A stretch of DNA of 64,000 bases, from positions 379,159 to 443,158 of the forward strand of contig NW_003314312.1 in the NCBI RefSeq assembly GCF_000143415.4. The letters are read 5' to 3'. Source of the DNA: Selaginella moellendorffii. Lineage: Eukaryota; Streptophyta; Lycopodiopsida; Selaginellales; Selaginellaceae. Position numbers and translations under genes: made by a program. Every line of letters begins with the position of its first letter. Positions within the stretch are counted from its first letter, which is position 1. Positions 10,301-21,965 of the stretch are shown piece by piece. The notes beneath the pieces were generated by a model. That model saw nothing but the letters and a program-made list of their open reading frames with translations. It searched no databases and was not told where the DNA came from.

Positions 10301-10544
10301 CAGAAGTTTGAGCACGATTTGTCCAAGAGCCAGAAACTCTTGGGGTAAGCAAGCACGCTTTCCTGATCGATCAACCTGGTATCTTGGTGTTTGCAGGGAA
10401 ACCAAAAGGCATTATCGTGCACTCTCGATTGCTCAGAAAGAGATTGAGGAGTACAGAAAGACGGCTGCGTTGGATGCCAACGATCAGCTCGCAGTGGCTG
10501 AAGCAGCGGCACGAAGCGACCTTAACAAACTCTATCATTCGTAA
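7393..10544 (+). CDS. MutS2-like ATPase, 20 exons, no Smr domain
   Basis: Splicing by eye gives exons 7393-7472, 7562-7691, 7750-7872, 7928-8095, 8148-8231, 8280-8330, 8387-8446, 8500-8579, 8628-8754, 8820-8879, 8926-9120, 9171-9257, 9309-9456, 9509-9636, 9687-9734, 9790-9917, 9980-10062, 10115-10218, 10274-10344 and 10397-10544. Phases agree throughout, giving 700 residues. A Ser/Arg-rich N-terminus resembles a plastid transit peptide. [20 protein letters not shown] and [16 protein letters not shown] are MutS2 landmarks. The ATPase has Walker A GPNTGGKT, Walker B SLVLLDE and the TTHHGELK switch. Intron 16 has a GC donor (AG|GCAAGT). The frame ends in the helical region after the ATPase, so the C-terminal Smr nuclease seen in bacterial MutS2 is absent. 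Likely role: plastid DNA or ribosome quality control (inference). Confidence 0.9.
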
Positions 10545-10849
10545 CGCTCCCTGGAAAAGGAATTCCAAGCGAAGAACACTTCCTATTATCCTTGTTTAGA
10601 CTAATCTAATTCTAATTGTCAAAGCAAGGGGATGTAGCTCAAATGGTAGAGCGATGTACGACGATCGGCATAGGTAGGAGGATCGATACCTCCCATCTCC
10701 AAATGTTTTTTTTAGTGCCTACCATCCATATATAACAGATTTCTCCATTACTATCTCAAAAAAAGAAGGAAAAAACTATTTAACTCAAAGAAAGAAGAAA
10801 AAAAAACTAGGCTTTATCAAGAGTGATCGAATGAACGAACGAAGGAATA
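10545..10849. other. Short intergenic between MutS2 and OEP24 (convergent 3' ends)
   Basis: Apart from the tRNA-like unit at 10628-10701, only A/T-rich sequence is present. There is no room for the Smr domain missing from MutS2. Both neighbouring genes converge on this spacer. Confidence 0.5.
10628..10701 (+). pseudogene. Solo tRNA-Ala-like unit
   Basis: Same 74 nt core as the array at 6620-7349, with the same 5' linker (AATTGTCAAAGCAA). Acceptor, D and T stems all pair. The middle reads GTACGACGATCGGCA. A T-run begins at about 10705. Together with the array it brackets the MutS2-like gene in direct orientation. Confidence 0.7.
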
Positions 10850-11596
10850 TCAATAGCTCCAAGTTTTCTCCATCATCAGCTTTGGCGGCTTGGAGCTCTC
10901 TCTCGCGAGTGGAATGTCCGCATAGATCTTGAAAGGCCCAGTTCCATCCTTGCTCGCTCTCGACCAGTCCACCACAATGCTCTTGTCCAGCCCCTTGTAC
11001 GTCGCCTTGATGCTATCCTCCTTGCTCACCTTCCTCGACACTCCAAAATCCCACGTCTTGGTTCCCAGGTGGAATGCCGGCTCCAAGCAAGCCCCAGATC
11101 GATCGTGCACGAACGAGTACCTCGCTCTCCCCGCCTGGGACGCGAAATCGTAGCTCAGGCCGAGCTTGTTCTTGGGATCCAGCGTGAGCGCCGCCTCGAC
11201 CGCGGTGGAGGATGGATCGCTCTGGTGGTGGGTGTAGCAGAGATTGAGCGTCCTGGAGCCCATGACATTGGCGGTGCTGGAGAAGTGGAACTTTGGGGAG
11301 CGCGAGCCCAGATCGTAGTCGAAGAGGAAGGAGCCGGGCTTCTCGACGCCGAGGGAGAGGCCGTCCAGGGATGGGCCGCTGGCGAAGGTGTCGTCGGTGC
11401 AAGAGGCGCGGAGGAGCAAATCGCCCGCCTCGACCGTGAGGACGCCCACCGCGGACCTGGATGCCGCATCGATTCGCGTCTTGAAACACGCCCGTGGGAA
11501 GCGAATGCCGCCGCCGCCGCCATCGCTGGTGTCGGTGCCGCTGCTCGCGGCCTTTCCCCACGCCATTCTCTCGCTCCCTAAAACCCTAGAGCGCAT
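10850..11596 (-). CDS. OEP24: Chloroplast outer envelope pore protein 24-like
   Basis: Single-exon 248-residue frame. The ATG at 11596 gives the longest protein; the ATG at 11566 (MAWGKAAS) is equally plausible. Family hallmarks include AGDLLLRASCTDDTFASGPSL, then GVEKPGSFLFDYDL, LNLCYTHHQ, KTWDFGVSRKV, SIKATYKG and the ending PPKLMMEKTWSY. OEP24 forms a beta-barrel in the plastid outer envelope that passes triose phosphates, sugars and other small solutes. Alternating short amphipathic strands and the lack of a hydrophobic helix agree with that. The length is a little above that of seed-plant members because of a Gly-rich N-terminal extension. The gene converges with the MutS2-like gene. Confidence 0.9.
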   Translation of the reverse strand: MRSRVLGSERMAWGKAASSGTDTSDGGGGGIRFPRACFKTRIDAASRSAVGVLTVEAGDLLLRASCTDDTFASGPSLDGLSLGVEKPGSFLFDYDLGSRSPKFHFSSTANVMGSRTLNLCYTHHQSDPSSTAVEAALTLDPKNKLGLSYDFASQAGRARYSFVHDRSGACLEPAFHLGTKTWDFGVSRKVSKEDSIKATYKGLDKSIVVDWSRASKDGTGPFKIYADIPLARESSKPPKLMMEKTWSY

Positions 11597-13811
11597 GCCT
11601 AGGGTTTAAACATTCATTCGTAACGAATATCCGATTGGTTTGCTGAATATTCTCAGAATATTAGTTTTATGTCTCAAATTCAAAAAACTTCCAATATGGG
11701 ACACTGGATTTCCTCCTGGATTTCTCCGGCCAAGTTCGCCATCCTCCCCGTCCTCCCACTAGGGTTTCCTCCTGGCTCAACGCTTGGAGCAAGCATTGAG
11801 AAAGAGGGAGAGAGAAATTTTCTCCCTCTTCACATCCTCCACAAGCACTATTTAGTCCCATCATAAATCTCTTTAGAGAGATCTCCTTGGCAGGGTTATC
11901 AGGGAGAAATGTGAGCTAATAATTTACTAATGTAATTGATTGATACAACCATGAAACATGAGAAGGATTACAAGGACGTGATTGCTAATTTGGACCTTAA
12001 CCAGGTAATTACTACTGAGGGATTAAGGAAGAAAAAAGAGATAAAGCAGAATTGTAAGGCTTTTGAAAAGCCTTTGATAGCCTTTATAGTAGTTTGTTCA
12101 GTTGGACAAACTTTTCTATAAGTAGTCACTTTTAAATGATCTCTTCTCTTCAAGCTTTGAATTTTAAAAATTAAAATAGATCTAAAACACAATAGAAACT
12201 CCAAGCTTTATAGCTATTGGCAAATGATGTATGTATAAATTAAGAGCAAGCATAAAGTATTTAAGAAACTTCATAAGGATGGATAATTATTTAAACTTGT
12301 ACAACCAATATTACATTAAGATCAAAGAGTTAGTTGATATTACTTCTTTGTGAAGCAATATAACTTTTAAATGTAGTCTATGTTAAATAACAAAAAACAA
12401 TTTACTTGTTGTAGTATGTAAATTAATTAAATAAAAATTAAATTTTTAGCTGATTTTATATTTTCTTTTGTTACCATATGATATAACATTTTATTTAATA
12501 TATATCTCACCATTTTCAGAGCTAATTTTAATTAAGGATAAAAAATAGAATAATACATCTTTTTAATTTATCTCACAATTGCCATAAAAAAAATAGTAGT
12601 GCCATAACATATATTTTTATTGTTCTTCAAACCATTTTAAAAATTTCTATGTATTTTAATGAGTGAACTCAGGATTTAAAGTTACAGTTAATTGTCAACT
12701 AAGATTATTGTTTTTATTTTTTGGTAAGTAATGTAGGAGATGAGGCTTTTATGACAATCCAAAAGGAGGAACTAGCATTTAAATATTGGGAATACGGATA
12801 TTGGGATGCAAAATTCACATAGTAAACCCTATTAGTCACTATTTTTTTAATGACATTTAGTTCTTTATAAACTTTATCTGTAACAGTATTTTTCTCAAAT
12901 AATAAAAAATTATTTAGTTTGTCATATAAATATTTTTATCAATTTATTGGACATATAATTGTATTATTTTTCTTTAACACTTGGTCACTAAAGTGAAATA
13001 TTGGTCATAAACATTAAAAATATAAATAATAACATAATTATTTGAAATATATATTGCAGTTTAATTTTAATCAATCCTCTTTTAAATTTTTTATTATAGT
13101 ATATTTATATCTTATATATACACAACTTAAAATAATAAATAAAAAAATGATCATTTAAATTATAAAAGTGATTAAAAATAAATAAATAATATTATATAAA
13201 ATATAATGCAATTAATTTATATTTAAATTGATTTTCTAGAGAGATATAATCAACTTTTAAGTTATTAAGTTTTTAATTTATTAAAAGGCAATAGAATATA
13301 TCCCACTTAGAATAAATTTCAAAGTAGTTATTTTAATATTGTGTTTTTTATTTTAAAAATGAAAACTTCAAGATAATAACTTCTAAATAAGTACAGTTTA
13401 AAATTTTAAATAGATTTAATTATAGTTAATTAAATTATTGAGAACTTATTTAATCTAGTTTTGAACGAAAGAGTGTAAATTACATGGTATTTTAAAATAG
13501 TAGAATAAATTTTATTGCATGTATCCAAAATGCTATTTCATAATTAATATGGTTATAAATATTTCAACATTCAATTTTAGTGTCTAAAACTTTAACCGAA
13601 CCAAGTTATCATTTTTAAAATAATGGTAAAGATAAATGGTATGACATAAGTTTTTCATAAATATTTTAAAAGTTTTTTTTATCTTTGCTAAATTAAAATA
13701 CAAATAAATAATATATATATATCTAATTTTTAGAAAAAAAACATAATTTAGATGTTTTATTAAATTATATTACACTGTGAGTGCTCAAAATATAAGAATA
13801 GGTATATTATT

Positions 13812-13839
13812 TACGGTATGTATGTATGTATGTATGTAT

Positions 13840-13889
<50 letters not shown>
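13812..13889. repeat. (TATG)n then (TA)n microsatellite
   Basis: A run of TATG tetranucleotides passes directly into about 24 TA dinucleotides. Frames read through it encode Tyr-Ile repeats and are not genes. Confidence 0.95.
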
Positions 13890-13893
<4 letters not shown>

Positions 13894-15971
13894 TTACAAA
13901 CTTTACACCATCCTCCCCTCCAGAAGATGAAAAAAGTGATAGCAATAAGTCAGATGGAATATTTAGAGCTTCTACTAGGTGATTATAAATTACCATAAGA
14001 ATTTAAAACTCCCACAAAACCACCAACAAAGTTTTTCACAATCATAATTGAAATAAAACCCAAAACTATAGAACTTTAAAGTCATAATTTTGAATGAAAG
14101 CAAAGGATTTTAAAAACCATTGTAATTCATGAAATATCATTGTAATAAATGATACATCCTATTTTTAAATCTTCCTACTAATAATCTTCCAAGACCATTG
14201 TTAACTCAAACTCATGACCATAAGTAAAAATTTGCCTCTTTATCTTTATCTAACACTATATATAAAAAGTTGAACTTACACCACTTGTTTGCCATATCTT
14301 CTTTATCCCCTCTTTGAAGGAATTTTTTTTTTAAGCATTAGTTTCATTCGATCTTATTATGCTCATTCTTATTTTGTTATCTATGTTTGGCCTTACTTCA
14401 TTATCACACTTGTTTAGCCTCATTACGTTAGGGTTAAATGTTCCATTTGAACTTGTTATATTTGCCCTCATCCCATAATCCATATCTTTCACATTTGCTC
14501 CACTATTGTATTTATTCATCTTTACTCCATCATCAAGCCAGACACCCATCTGCCCCCTCTACCCCCTCTGAAAAAAATATTTTTTGAAGCATCAGGGCAA
14601 AGAGGAGAAAGTGAAAAAAATTGAGAAAGAAATAGTGTGGAAGAAGAAAAAGTGGACAAAAAAGCATTGGATAAAGAATTTACAACAATTGGCAATGCAA
14701 AAATAAAGAAATCAAAGAAGAATATATGCTCAAAGTTTAGAAAATAAAGGACTTTTTATCATAAAATATTTTGGTTACCACAATATAAGCAAAAGATTCA
14801 CATTGCTTAACCTTTTCAACACATAACTTAACATTTGAGACAAGAAAATTAATAATAACATTCACACTCTCAAGGGAATACATAAACTCCTCAACATCAA
14901 TGGTAAAATAAGAGCTCTTAACAGCACAAAGAAATGAAGACACACACTCAACCCAAAACTTTAGCTAAAATGACTTAACCCTTGGAATAAAAAAATACTC
15001 AACACCAAAACTGATCAAAGACTTTGCCAACAAAATAAAAATAAGAATCTCACCTTTATGCACATATTCAACATTTTGGCTAAGAAATAAAAGAATGTTA
15101 AAAAAAAATAGAAGGTAAAAATAAAAGATCAAATGGCAAATTGAAGGATTGATACCTACCTTGTGAAATCTCCATTTCATCTCCAAAGCTATTTCCATAA
15201 TAATTAAACTCATTAAAATGATCTAAAATCCACTTAAGCTCATACACATCATTTTCCTATAAACTTGATTCTTCAACATTCTCCAAGAACAAAATTGCAT
15301 CATCCATAACTCACCAATTGATATCACAATCATGAGAGATAGCATAACACCAAGAATAGGACAAGGCATATAATCATGTCCCATAGAAGTTGGAAATGGT
15401 AACATATAAAGGATGAGTGCAATATTAACATGATCACACATCACAACACCAAAAGTTTGATCTAATAGAGTAACATTAGCAATCTTAAATGACATACTTC
15501 TTAATTGATGACAACATAGTATGGTAGGAAAAAAGAATGCAATGAAAATTAGAAGAAAGAGTAAATCTAAATATAGCGATAACTAGAGTTTTAGATCTTG
15601 CAAAAAATTAATACAAATCTAGATTTAAAAGAGAATTAAGAAATAAGAACAAAAAACACAATATAGAACACTAAAGAAAAATATTATTAAAAAAACTTTG
15701 CTCTTTAAGGACAAATTACAATGCCTTTTATTTAAATGATATAAGAATAAATATATTAATTAGGGTTTAAACCACTGTTTATATACAAGAATGGATGGAT
15801 TAGATTCAATCCAAAATACGGTCCACTATAATTAACATATTACTTATCTAATGTAACATACGTATTTACAAACCTTATAACATAATGGATCTAGAGGGAG
15901 AACCAAAGTTTGGTAGACCCTAAAAGAAAGACCATGGTGGCTTAAGTGTGATCGCAGATAATCATTCTTTG

Positions 15972-16030
15972 ACGAGGGGAGGATTGTTAAGCATAAGGTC
16001 AGAACACTTTATTTTAATTTAATTTGAATT
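15972..16030 (+). other. Possible LTR-element junction: polypurine tract plus LTR start
   Basis: The string GAGGGGAGGA followed by TTGTTAAGC resembles the polypurine tract/3'-LTR junction of plant Copia-type elements. No matching second LTR or pol frame was found, so at best this marks a decayed element within the AT-rich region. Confidence 0.3.
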
Positions 16031-16076
16031 TAGTAGCCAGTAAGAATTTTCTTTACTGGAAGGTGACATACAATTC

Positions 16077-18431
16077 CTAAGCTTTTGCTTCCAGAGTTTT
16101 GGGCCTGGCAGACATTGCGAAGAACTCCGTGATTACTTCCAGAGGCATGCCTTTGGTCTCTGGAACTTTCAACAGCGTGAAGAACCACGCCACCGAAACA
16201 AGCACCGCAAAGCAGCCAAAGATCCCCGCCACTCCCAGCTCCAGCAGCAGCATTGGGAAGAGGTTCGTGAGCAAAATGCTGCAGCTCCACATGGTCACCT
16301 GGCAGATCCCAATGCACACTCCACGAACTCGCGTTGGGAAAATCTCCGAGGCCAGGATGTTTGGAATGGGACCAAAGCCCATGACGAAGGTGCACACGTA
16401 GAGCACAACTCCCATGAATGAGATGGTCGATTGGACGACTCCTTTTCGTATGGAATTGGAGATAATCAGCATCACTAGCGAGAGTAGCAGCAATGGAAGT
16501 GTCGTGAGCAACAATCGCCTGGAAAAAGGAGAAAGAAATCGTTTATATGAATGTAATTTGCAAGCTTTTGCCTTACCTTCTTCCCGTTCGATCCATAAGT
16601 CGCATGGCCACCACGATCGCAGGCAGCATCAAGAGACACGCTAGTCCACTTCCAAGTATCGAGGCTGAGTCTGGGTTTAATCCCGCGTTTGCTAGGATTT
16701 GAGCAGCACCGCACCGCTGGAGGATCTGTGGAACGTAGTACAGAACAGCATTGATTCCGCTAAGCTGAAAAGACAGACAGCGTGAATGAGGAAACACTAG
16801 GAAGAAACAAACTTTTTAAGTACCTGTTGGAGGACTTGTAAAACTACTGCCACCATAAGAGCACGATGAACTCCACCTTCGAGTAGATCCGACCAAGCAG
16901 GGCCTTGTAGAGCTGTTTCGATGGGATGGATCATAGCTGGACCAACGGCAGACTTTGAGAGCAGACTTCCACAAGATTGTGCTGGCTGGCCAACAAGAGC
17001 CGCGGCCTGAATCGCTTCGCCACCACCCGGGAGCGAGTTTGCCAATTTCTCGGGACTATCTTGCAGCAAAAAAACTCTTTTGAAGGTGACCACATTGTCT
17101 TTGGTGCTTCCCTGTTGTTGTTCTTGCCACTGCCACCCCAGTTGCCAGCCACCGCCGATTCCAACGCTAGGAACCAAAGACTCGCCACCGGTATAACTCC
17201 CGTAGAAACTTCGAGTTTCCTGTAAAAGGCACCTTCCACTCTGTCCAAGTTCGTCTTCAACAGACTTCCTTCTGATGAATGGTGTTTTCAGGATCTCGTC
17301 GTCAAATTCTGCAAGGGAACGGGAACTCGTCTGATCATCCTCAGGCTTCTCGTCGTCAAAATCACCACCTTCGCTGCGTGTGTCTGATGCTTGCGAGATG
17401 TCGTGTGTGGACTGGAGGCTTCCAATTATTGTCACCACCGGATCAACCAACTGGAGTTTGCTGGGTTCTGCAGTTGTGTGCCTAGAGAGCGATTCGGCAG
17501 GCTTGCTTATAGCGAGCCATGAGATGCCTGATTCTGGAGCGCTCAGAACCGAGCTCTTTCTCGAGTAAGTGGTCTCGCTGGCTGGCTCCAGCACCCATTC
17601 CTGCAGTGAAGTATCTGCTCCAACGCCGAGTCCTTCGACGAGAAGTGCAAGCTCGGCTGCATCAAACTTTAGCTCGTAAAATTCCAAAGAAAAGAAAAAC
17701 CAAGACAGAAACTTACGAGCAACATCGTTCTTGTTCCTGAGTTTCTGTAGAATGCCCCTTGCTTTCAGCATCTTTCCCTTGCTAACAAGCCATCTCGGAG
17801 ACTCTGGCAGATAGGAAACTCCCAGAAGTAGAAATAGCACTGAGGGCAGGAGCAGAAGGCCCAGCATGAGCCTCCAATTCGGCGTGTCCATCAGCGAGAG
17901 GCAGAAGCAATAGATATACGAAAGAAGAAGACCTCCGGAACCCGTGAACTGCGGATACGTCAAAAGCTGGCCTCGGATCTCCGCTGGAGAAAGCTCTGCT
18001 ATGTAGATTGGAGTTATAGTCACCGAGATTCCACTCCCAGCACCAACGAGCAGCCTTGCCAGAACAAGCACCGCAACGTTGGGTGACCATATCGTCACGC
18101 AAGAACCGAGAATGTAGAGAGCTGCCGACACGAGCAGGATTGAGCGTCTACCCAGCCAATCCGCACCAGGTCCGGAGCAGAGTGTACTCAGGAAAGCACC
18201 AATAAGAGAAGAAGCAGCCACAGTTCCTTCTAGTCCCGGACTTTCTTCCAAGTCGAAGGCTGGTTTTATGAATAGCAAAGAACCTTTAAAAGGAAAGAAA
18301 AAAAAAAAACAAGATTTTTCAGTTCCAATATAGAGCAGCACAAGAGCTTTACCTGCGATGGCACCATTATCCCAACCTTGGAGAAAATTTCCAATGGAAG
18401 CAGCTGCCGCGATGAAGATTGGTGGCTGCAT
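16077..18431 (-). CDS. Tonoplast-type monosaccharide transporter (TST/TMT), 5 exons
   Basis: Exons 18431-18353, 18283-17717, 17656-16824, 16764-16577 and 16518-16077 join in consistent phases to 702 residues, near the usual ~730. The N-terminal half has six membrane segments, with AAAASIGNFLQGWDNGAIAG, PESPRWLVSKGKM and the DWLGRR motif of sugar porters. A long hydrophilic Ser/Asp/Glu-rich loop of over 200 residues follows, the hallmark of the TST family. Six more segments then carry QQLSGINAVLYYVPQIL, DRTGRR and the end PETKGMPLEVITEFF. TSTs load hexoses or sucrose into the vacuole in exchange for protons, and the loop is phosphorylated in known members. The ATG at 18431 fits the family's short N-terminus; an upstream extension to 18485 stays open but does not fit. 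Confidence 0.93.
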
Positions 18432-18689
18432 CGCAATCCCAAATTTGTGAGAGCTGACTACAGCATACCTCTGAAAGAATCTCACAATTATCCAGACTTC
18501 TCTCGAGGCATGTCACAAATGACAAGCCTGCAAAGGTGTCAAAGTCTGCTTTGTCTACGTAGCTCGATGTAGTCACGACAATGTCATACGTGTAAGGCCA
18601 GTATTTGCTGCACCTGAGCCGTTGGATTGATCATCGATGTTAGCCATTTAAGTAAAACAAGAAAAAGAAGACAAACCTGGAGATCTTTC

Positions 18690-21600
18690 TCACTCGGAAC
18701 TTCCGAAAGTGTTGGCCACCAGCACATAATTCTCAGCTCCTCGATGATCCAATGCAGCTATCTTCTCAACAGCAATCCTTGCAACCTCTTCGTTCCTCCA
18801 TTTAGAGCAGCCACTTAAGATGGTCTTCCAAAAGACCACATTTGGCTCCAAGCCAATCTCCTCCGCCATAGCCACAGCTTCCTCGAGCTGGTTTGCACGA
18901 CCAAGAACATCGACCAGGCAGGCGTAGTGCTCGGCATCCGGAACTATACCGTGATCAGAACACATCACTCGAAAGCACTCCTTGGCCTCGTTAACTTGTC
19001 CACCATGGCTCAGCGCTGAGAGAACATGTTGAAAAATCACTCTGTCCGGTGCCACCCGTTGATCGATCTGCATTCTCTCGAAAAGATCCAACACCTTTTT
19101 CCCGTCACCTTGGTTGCTGTAGCCTGCGATGAGGGAGCTCCAAGCAACCAAGTCCTGCTTAACCGAATCGAAAACCTGTTGAGCCTCGACCATGCTTCCA
19201 CACCGGCCGTAAAACCAGACCAGAGAAGCCGCGACGCCTGGACATGACTCCAATCCCGCTGCTCGCGTCTGATGATGAATCTCTCGTCCTGCTTCCAAAA
19301 CTCCCAAGTTTCCACAAGCCTTGAATGCTTCGACAAATGTGGCAGCGTCTGGCCTGGATCCTTGATCTTGCATTTGGGCGAAAAGCTGCAGAGCTCGCTC
19401 GCTCTTGCCGTGCTGGACGTAGCCTCTGATGATGGAGTTCCACGCCAAAACGCTGCGTTGAGGCATTTTCCCAAAGACTTGCTCGGCTCCTCGCAAGTTC
19501 CCCAGCTTGGCATAAGCATCGACGAGGCTGCTGGCCACGAACACCTCCGACTCGTACCCGCTGAGGATGATCTCAGAGTGGAGGGCAGCAACCTTCCGTG
19601 ACGTAATTTCTTCGTCAACTTCCACCATTGGAATCGCAAGGCTGGAGCAAGCTTTGAGTGCAGCGATGTAAGCCCGAGCATTCGGCTCTAGTCCTTCGTC
19701 TTGCATGCGTCGGAAATAATCCAGAGCAACCTCTCCTCGTTGGTTCAAAGCATGCCCGAATATAAGTGCTGTCCACGACACAACGTTGTGTTCCGTCATC
19801 CTGTCGAAAACTACTTGTCCCTGGTCCATGCTCCCACATTTGGAGTACATGTCTACCAACGCGCTTCCGACGAACACATCTGCTTCTTCTTGTCCGCTTC
19901 TTGCAAGCAAGGAATGGATGGATCTTCCCTTGAGTAGAAGAAACTCGTCGTCGGTCTGTTTCCCGACCTCTCGCTTGGCCAGGCTCGAGCAAGCGCTCAA
20001 AGCCGCAACGTAAGTTCGAGCATTTGGTTCGAATCCATCCCCGAGCATTTTTGCGAACATCTTTAGTGCCAGATCGCCATGACCATCCTGTGAGTAGCCC
20101 CTGATCATCGAGTTCCATAAGACCACGTCTTTGCTGGCCATTCTGTCGAAGACGTCTCGTGCCTCGGGCATGCTGCCGCACTTCGAGTACAAGTCTACCA
20201 GAGAGCTCGCCACGAAACTATCCGTCTCGAATCCAGTTTTTCTAAGTTGCTGATGAATGGTCATGGCTTTTGTCAAGCACAGCATTGTCGCCGTCTGCTG
20301 CTGGTCCTCAGGTTCCACTTCTGATCTTGTTACCAATCCAGTGCAAGCACCGAGAACTGCAACGTAAGTCCGAGCGTTTGGTTCCACGCTCCCGTCGTGC
20401 ATGCGGTGAAAAAGCTCCAGATTTAGCTCGTGCTTTCCGCACTGAGTTGCAGCAGAGATTATAGCGTTCCAGAGCACAACATCAGGACGGTTCACCGCGT
20501 TGAAAACCTGCTGTGCGTCCACCATGCTGCCCAGCTTCGCGAACAGATCCACCAGAGTGCTTGCAACGAACAAGTCCGTCTCGTGTCCAGCCTGTTTGAG
20601 CTGAGAGTAGATTTTCCGACTTCTGTCCAGCAAAACGATCTTCTCTTTGGCGCCGTCGGCGCATCTACTGCAGGCCTTTAATGCAGCGACGAAAGTCCGA
20701 GCGTCCGGGACCAAGCCTTTCTCTTGCATCCTCTCAAAAAACTGGAGACTGATCTCGCCTTGGTCACAGTGAGTATAGCCCGTGATCATAGACGTCCACG
20801 AAACTACACTGGTCTCTGCCATCTTGTCAAAGACCTCCCGTGCAAGCTCCATACTCCCACACTTCACGTAGAAATCAATAAGAGAGTTCGCGACTATAAG
20901 CTGCGACAGAAGCCCGTCTCTGCCAAGCTGAGAGCGTAACGCACAACCTTTCCTCAGAGAAACCACTTTGACAACTGTGCCGTCAACTAGAGTTCCCTTC
21001 TCCCGGACTGCCAAGCTCGAGCAGGCAAGAACAGCAGCTACGTAGGTCCGAGCACTTGGCTTGAATCCTTGCTCTTGCATTTTCTCGAACAATTCCAGAG
21101 CTAGCTCCCCCTCCCCAAACCGTGCATGGCCGGAGATGATAGAATTCCACGAAACAGCGTCGCGGCTCTCCATCTTGCTAAAGACGTGACGAGCTTCCAC
21201 CAAGTTCCCCAGCTTGGCATAGAGATCCACCAGCGAGCTTCCCACAAAGACGTCCGACTCGTGGCCAGCCTTTAAGATCTGAGCGTGTAGTGCCTTCGTT
21301 TTCTCCAAGAGATCACCACCGTTCTCATCCTGGGGTTTTCGTCTAGAGACCAAGCTGGAGCAAGCCTTCAATGCAGCGACATAGCTCCGAGCATCAGCAA
21401 CAACGCCCTGCTCCTGCATTTGCGAAAAGAGCTTCCAAGCCACCTCCGGATCGCCGCTGTCGACACTCCCAAGGATCATAGAAGTCCACGAGACGACATT
21501 CCTGTGAGGCATTTCCTGGAAGAGCTGCCAAGCCTCCCCAACCCCACCGCACTTGAAATACATGTCGATCAAAATGTTCTCCAGCAAGATCGATCGAGAA

Positions 21601-21809
21601 AGCGCCGAGCTCTGCCGAAGATCGCAGTGAATCCTCCTCCCGCTCCCAATGTCTCTCGATCTGGCGCAATATTTCAGCGCCGCGACAGTGGCTGCCATGC
21701 CCGGCGCCTGGCTGCTGCGCCGCTGAGAATCGTATTCTTGCAGCGCATTGCCGCTCCACTCGTGGATCTTGCTTACCGCTGCTCGTCCCTCGCGAGCGCG
21801 CCATCGCAT
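18690..21809 (-). CDS. PPR protein, 1039 residues (copy A)
   Basis: Intronless frame from the ATG at 21809. It has an Arg-rich N-terminus of about 40 residues, then P, L and S repeats almost to the end. Recurring blocks are VDLYAKLGNLVEARxVF, DVVSWNSIISGHARFGEGELALELFEKMQEQG and PSARTYVAAxxACSSL. Ser/Glu-rich linkers lengthen several repeats. The C-terminus contains an E1-like stretch (HYACLVDVLGRANQLEEAV; NVVFWKTILSGCSKW) and stops after AENYVLVANTFGSSE, without DYW. The role is probably organellar RNA binding. The ATG lies 157 bp from the 3' end of the Cys-rich peptide gene on the same strand. The 5' ~1.3 kb is nearly identical to the broken copy at 26173-27624, showing recent duplication. 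Confidence 0.93.
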   Translation of the reverse strand: MRWRAREGRAAVSKIHEWSGNALQEYDSQRRSSQAPGMAATVAALKYCARSRDIGSGRRIHCDLRQSSALSRSILLENILIDMYFKCGGVGEAWQLFQEMPHRNVVSWTSMILGSVDSGDPEVAWKLFSQMQEQGVVADARSYVAALKACSSLVSRRKPQDENGGDLLEKTKALHAQILKAGHESDVFVGSSLVDLYAKLGNLVEARHVFSKMESRDAVSWNSIISGHARFGEGELALELFEKMQEQGFKPSARTYVAAVLACSSLAVREKGTLVDGTVVKVVSLRKGCALRSQLGRDGLLSQLIVANSLIDFYVKCGSMELAREVFDKMAETSVVSWTSMITGYTHCDQGEISLQFFERMQEKGLVPDARTFVAALKACSRCADGAKEKIVLLDRSRKIYSQLKQAGHETDLFVASTLVDLFAKLGSMVDAQQVFNAVNRPDVVLWNAIISAATQCGKHELNLELFHRMHDGSVEPNARTYVAVLGACTGLVTRSEVEPEDQQQTATMLCLTKAMTIHQQLRKTGFETDSFVASSLVDLYSKCGSMPEARDVFDRMASKDVVLWNSMIRGYSQDGHGDLALKMFAKMLGDGFEPNARTYVAALSACSSLAKREVGKQTDDEFLLLKGRSIHSLLARSGQEEADVFVGSALVDMYSKCGSMDQGQVVFDRMTEHNVVSWTALIFGHALNQRGEVALDYFRRMQDEGLEPNARAYIAALKACSSLAIPMVEVDEEITSRKVAALHSEIILSGYESEVFVASSLVDAYAKLGNLRGAEQVFGKMPQRSVLAWNSIIRGYVQHGKSERALQLFAQMQDQGSRPDAATFVEAFKACGNLGVLEAGREIHHQTRAAGLESCPGVAASLVWFYGRCGSMVEAQQVFDSVKQDLVAWSSLIAGYSNQGDGKKVLDLFERMQIDQRVAPDRVIFQHVLSALSHGGQVNEAKECFRVMCSDHGIVPDAEHYACLVDVLGRANQLEEAVAMAEEIGLEPNVVFWKTILSGCSKWRNEEVARIAVEKIAALDHRGAENYVLVANTFGSSE

Positions 21810-21965
21810 TCACCCGCCCTAAAATATGTGTCCAATGCCCAGGAATTTCTTTCTTAAAGCATCTTAAGTAAATACTAGTAACCTTGGACTAAAGAGCTGC
21901 AATGTAGTATTACATGGAAGATTTTTCTCTTTTATTTGGCAATTTTATTTGAGCTATGGAGCTCT

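Larger units (their letters stand above)
11597..16076. other. AT-rich intergenic region
   Basis: From about 12.1 to 15.9 kb the sequence is extremely A+T rich, with no credible ORF. The first 300 bp hold the OEP24 upstream region, including a TTTCTCCCTCTT tract. Small frames at 14331-15495 have no recognised similarity. The last 100 bp are the 3' flank of the sugar transporter. The region is probably old, decayed repeats. Confidence 0.6.

Noticed and set aside
13777-13998. ORFs with Tyr-Ile repeats
   Set aside because: Produced by a TATG/TA microsatellite in AT-rich DNA.
14331-15495. Small minus-strand ORFs as genes
   Set aside because: Short, low-complexity, no recognisable domain, in decayed AT-rich DNA.
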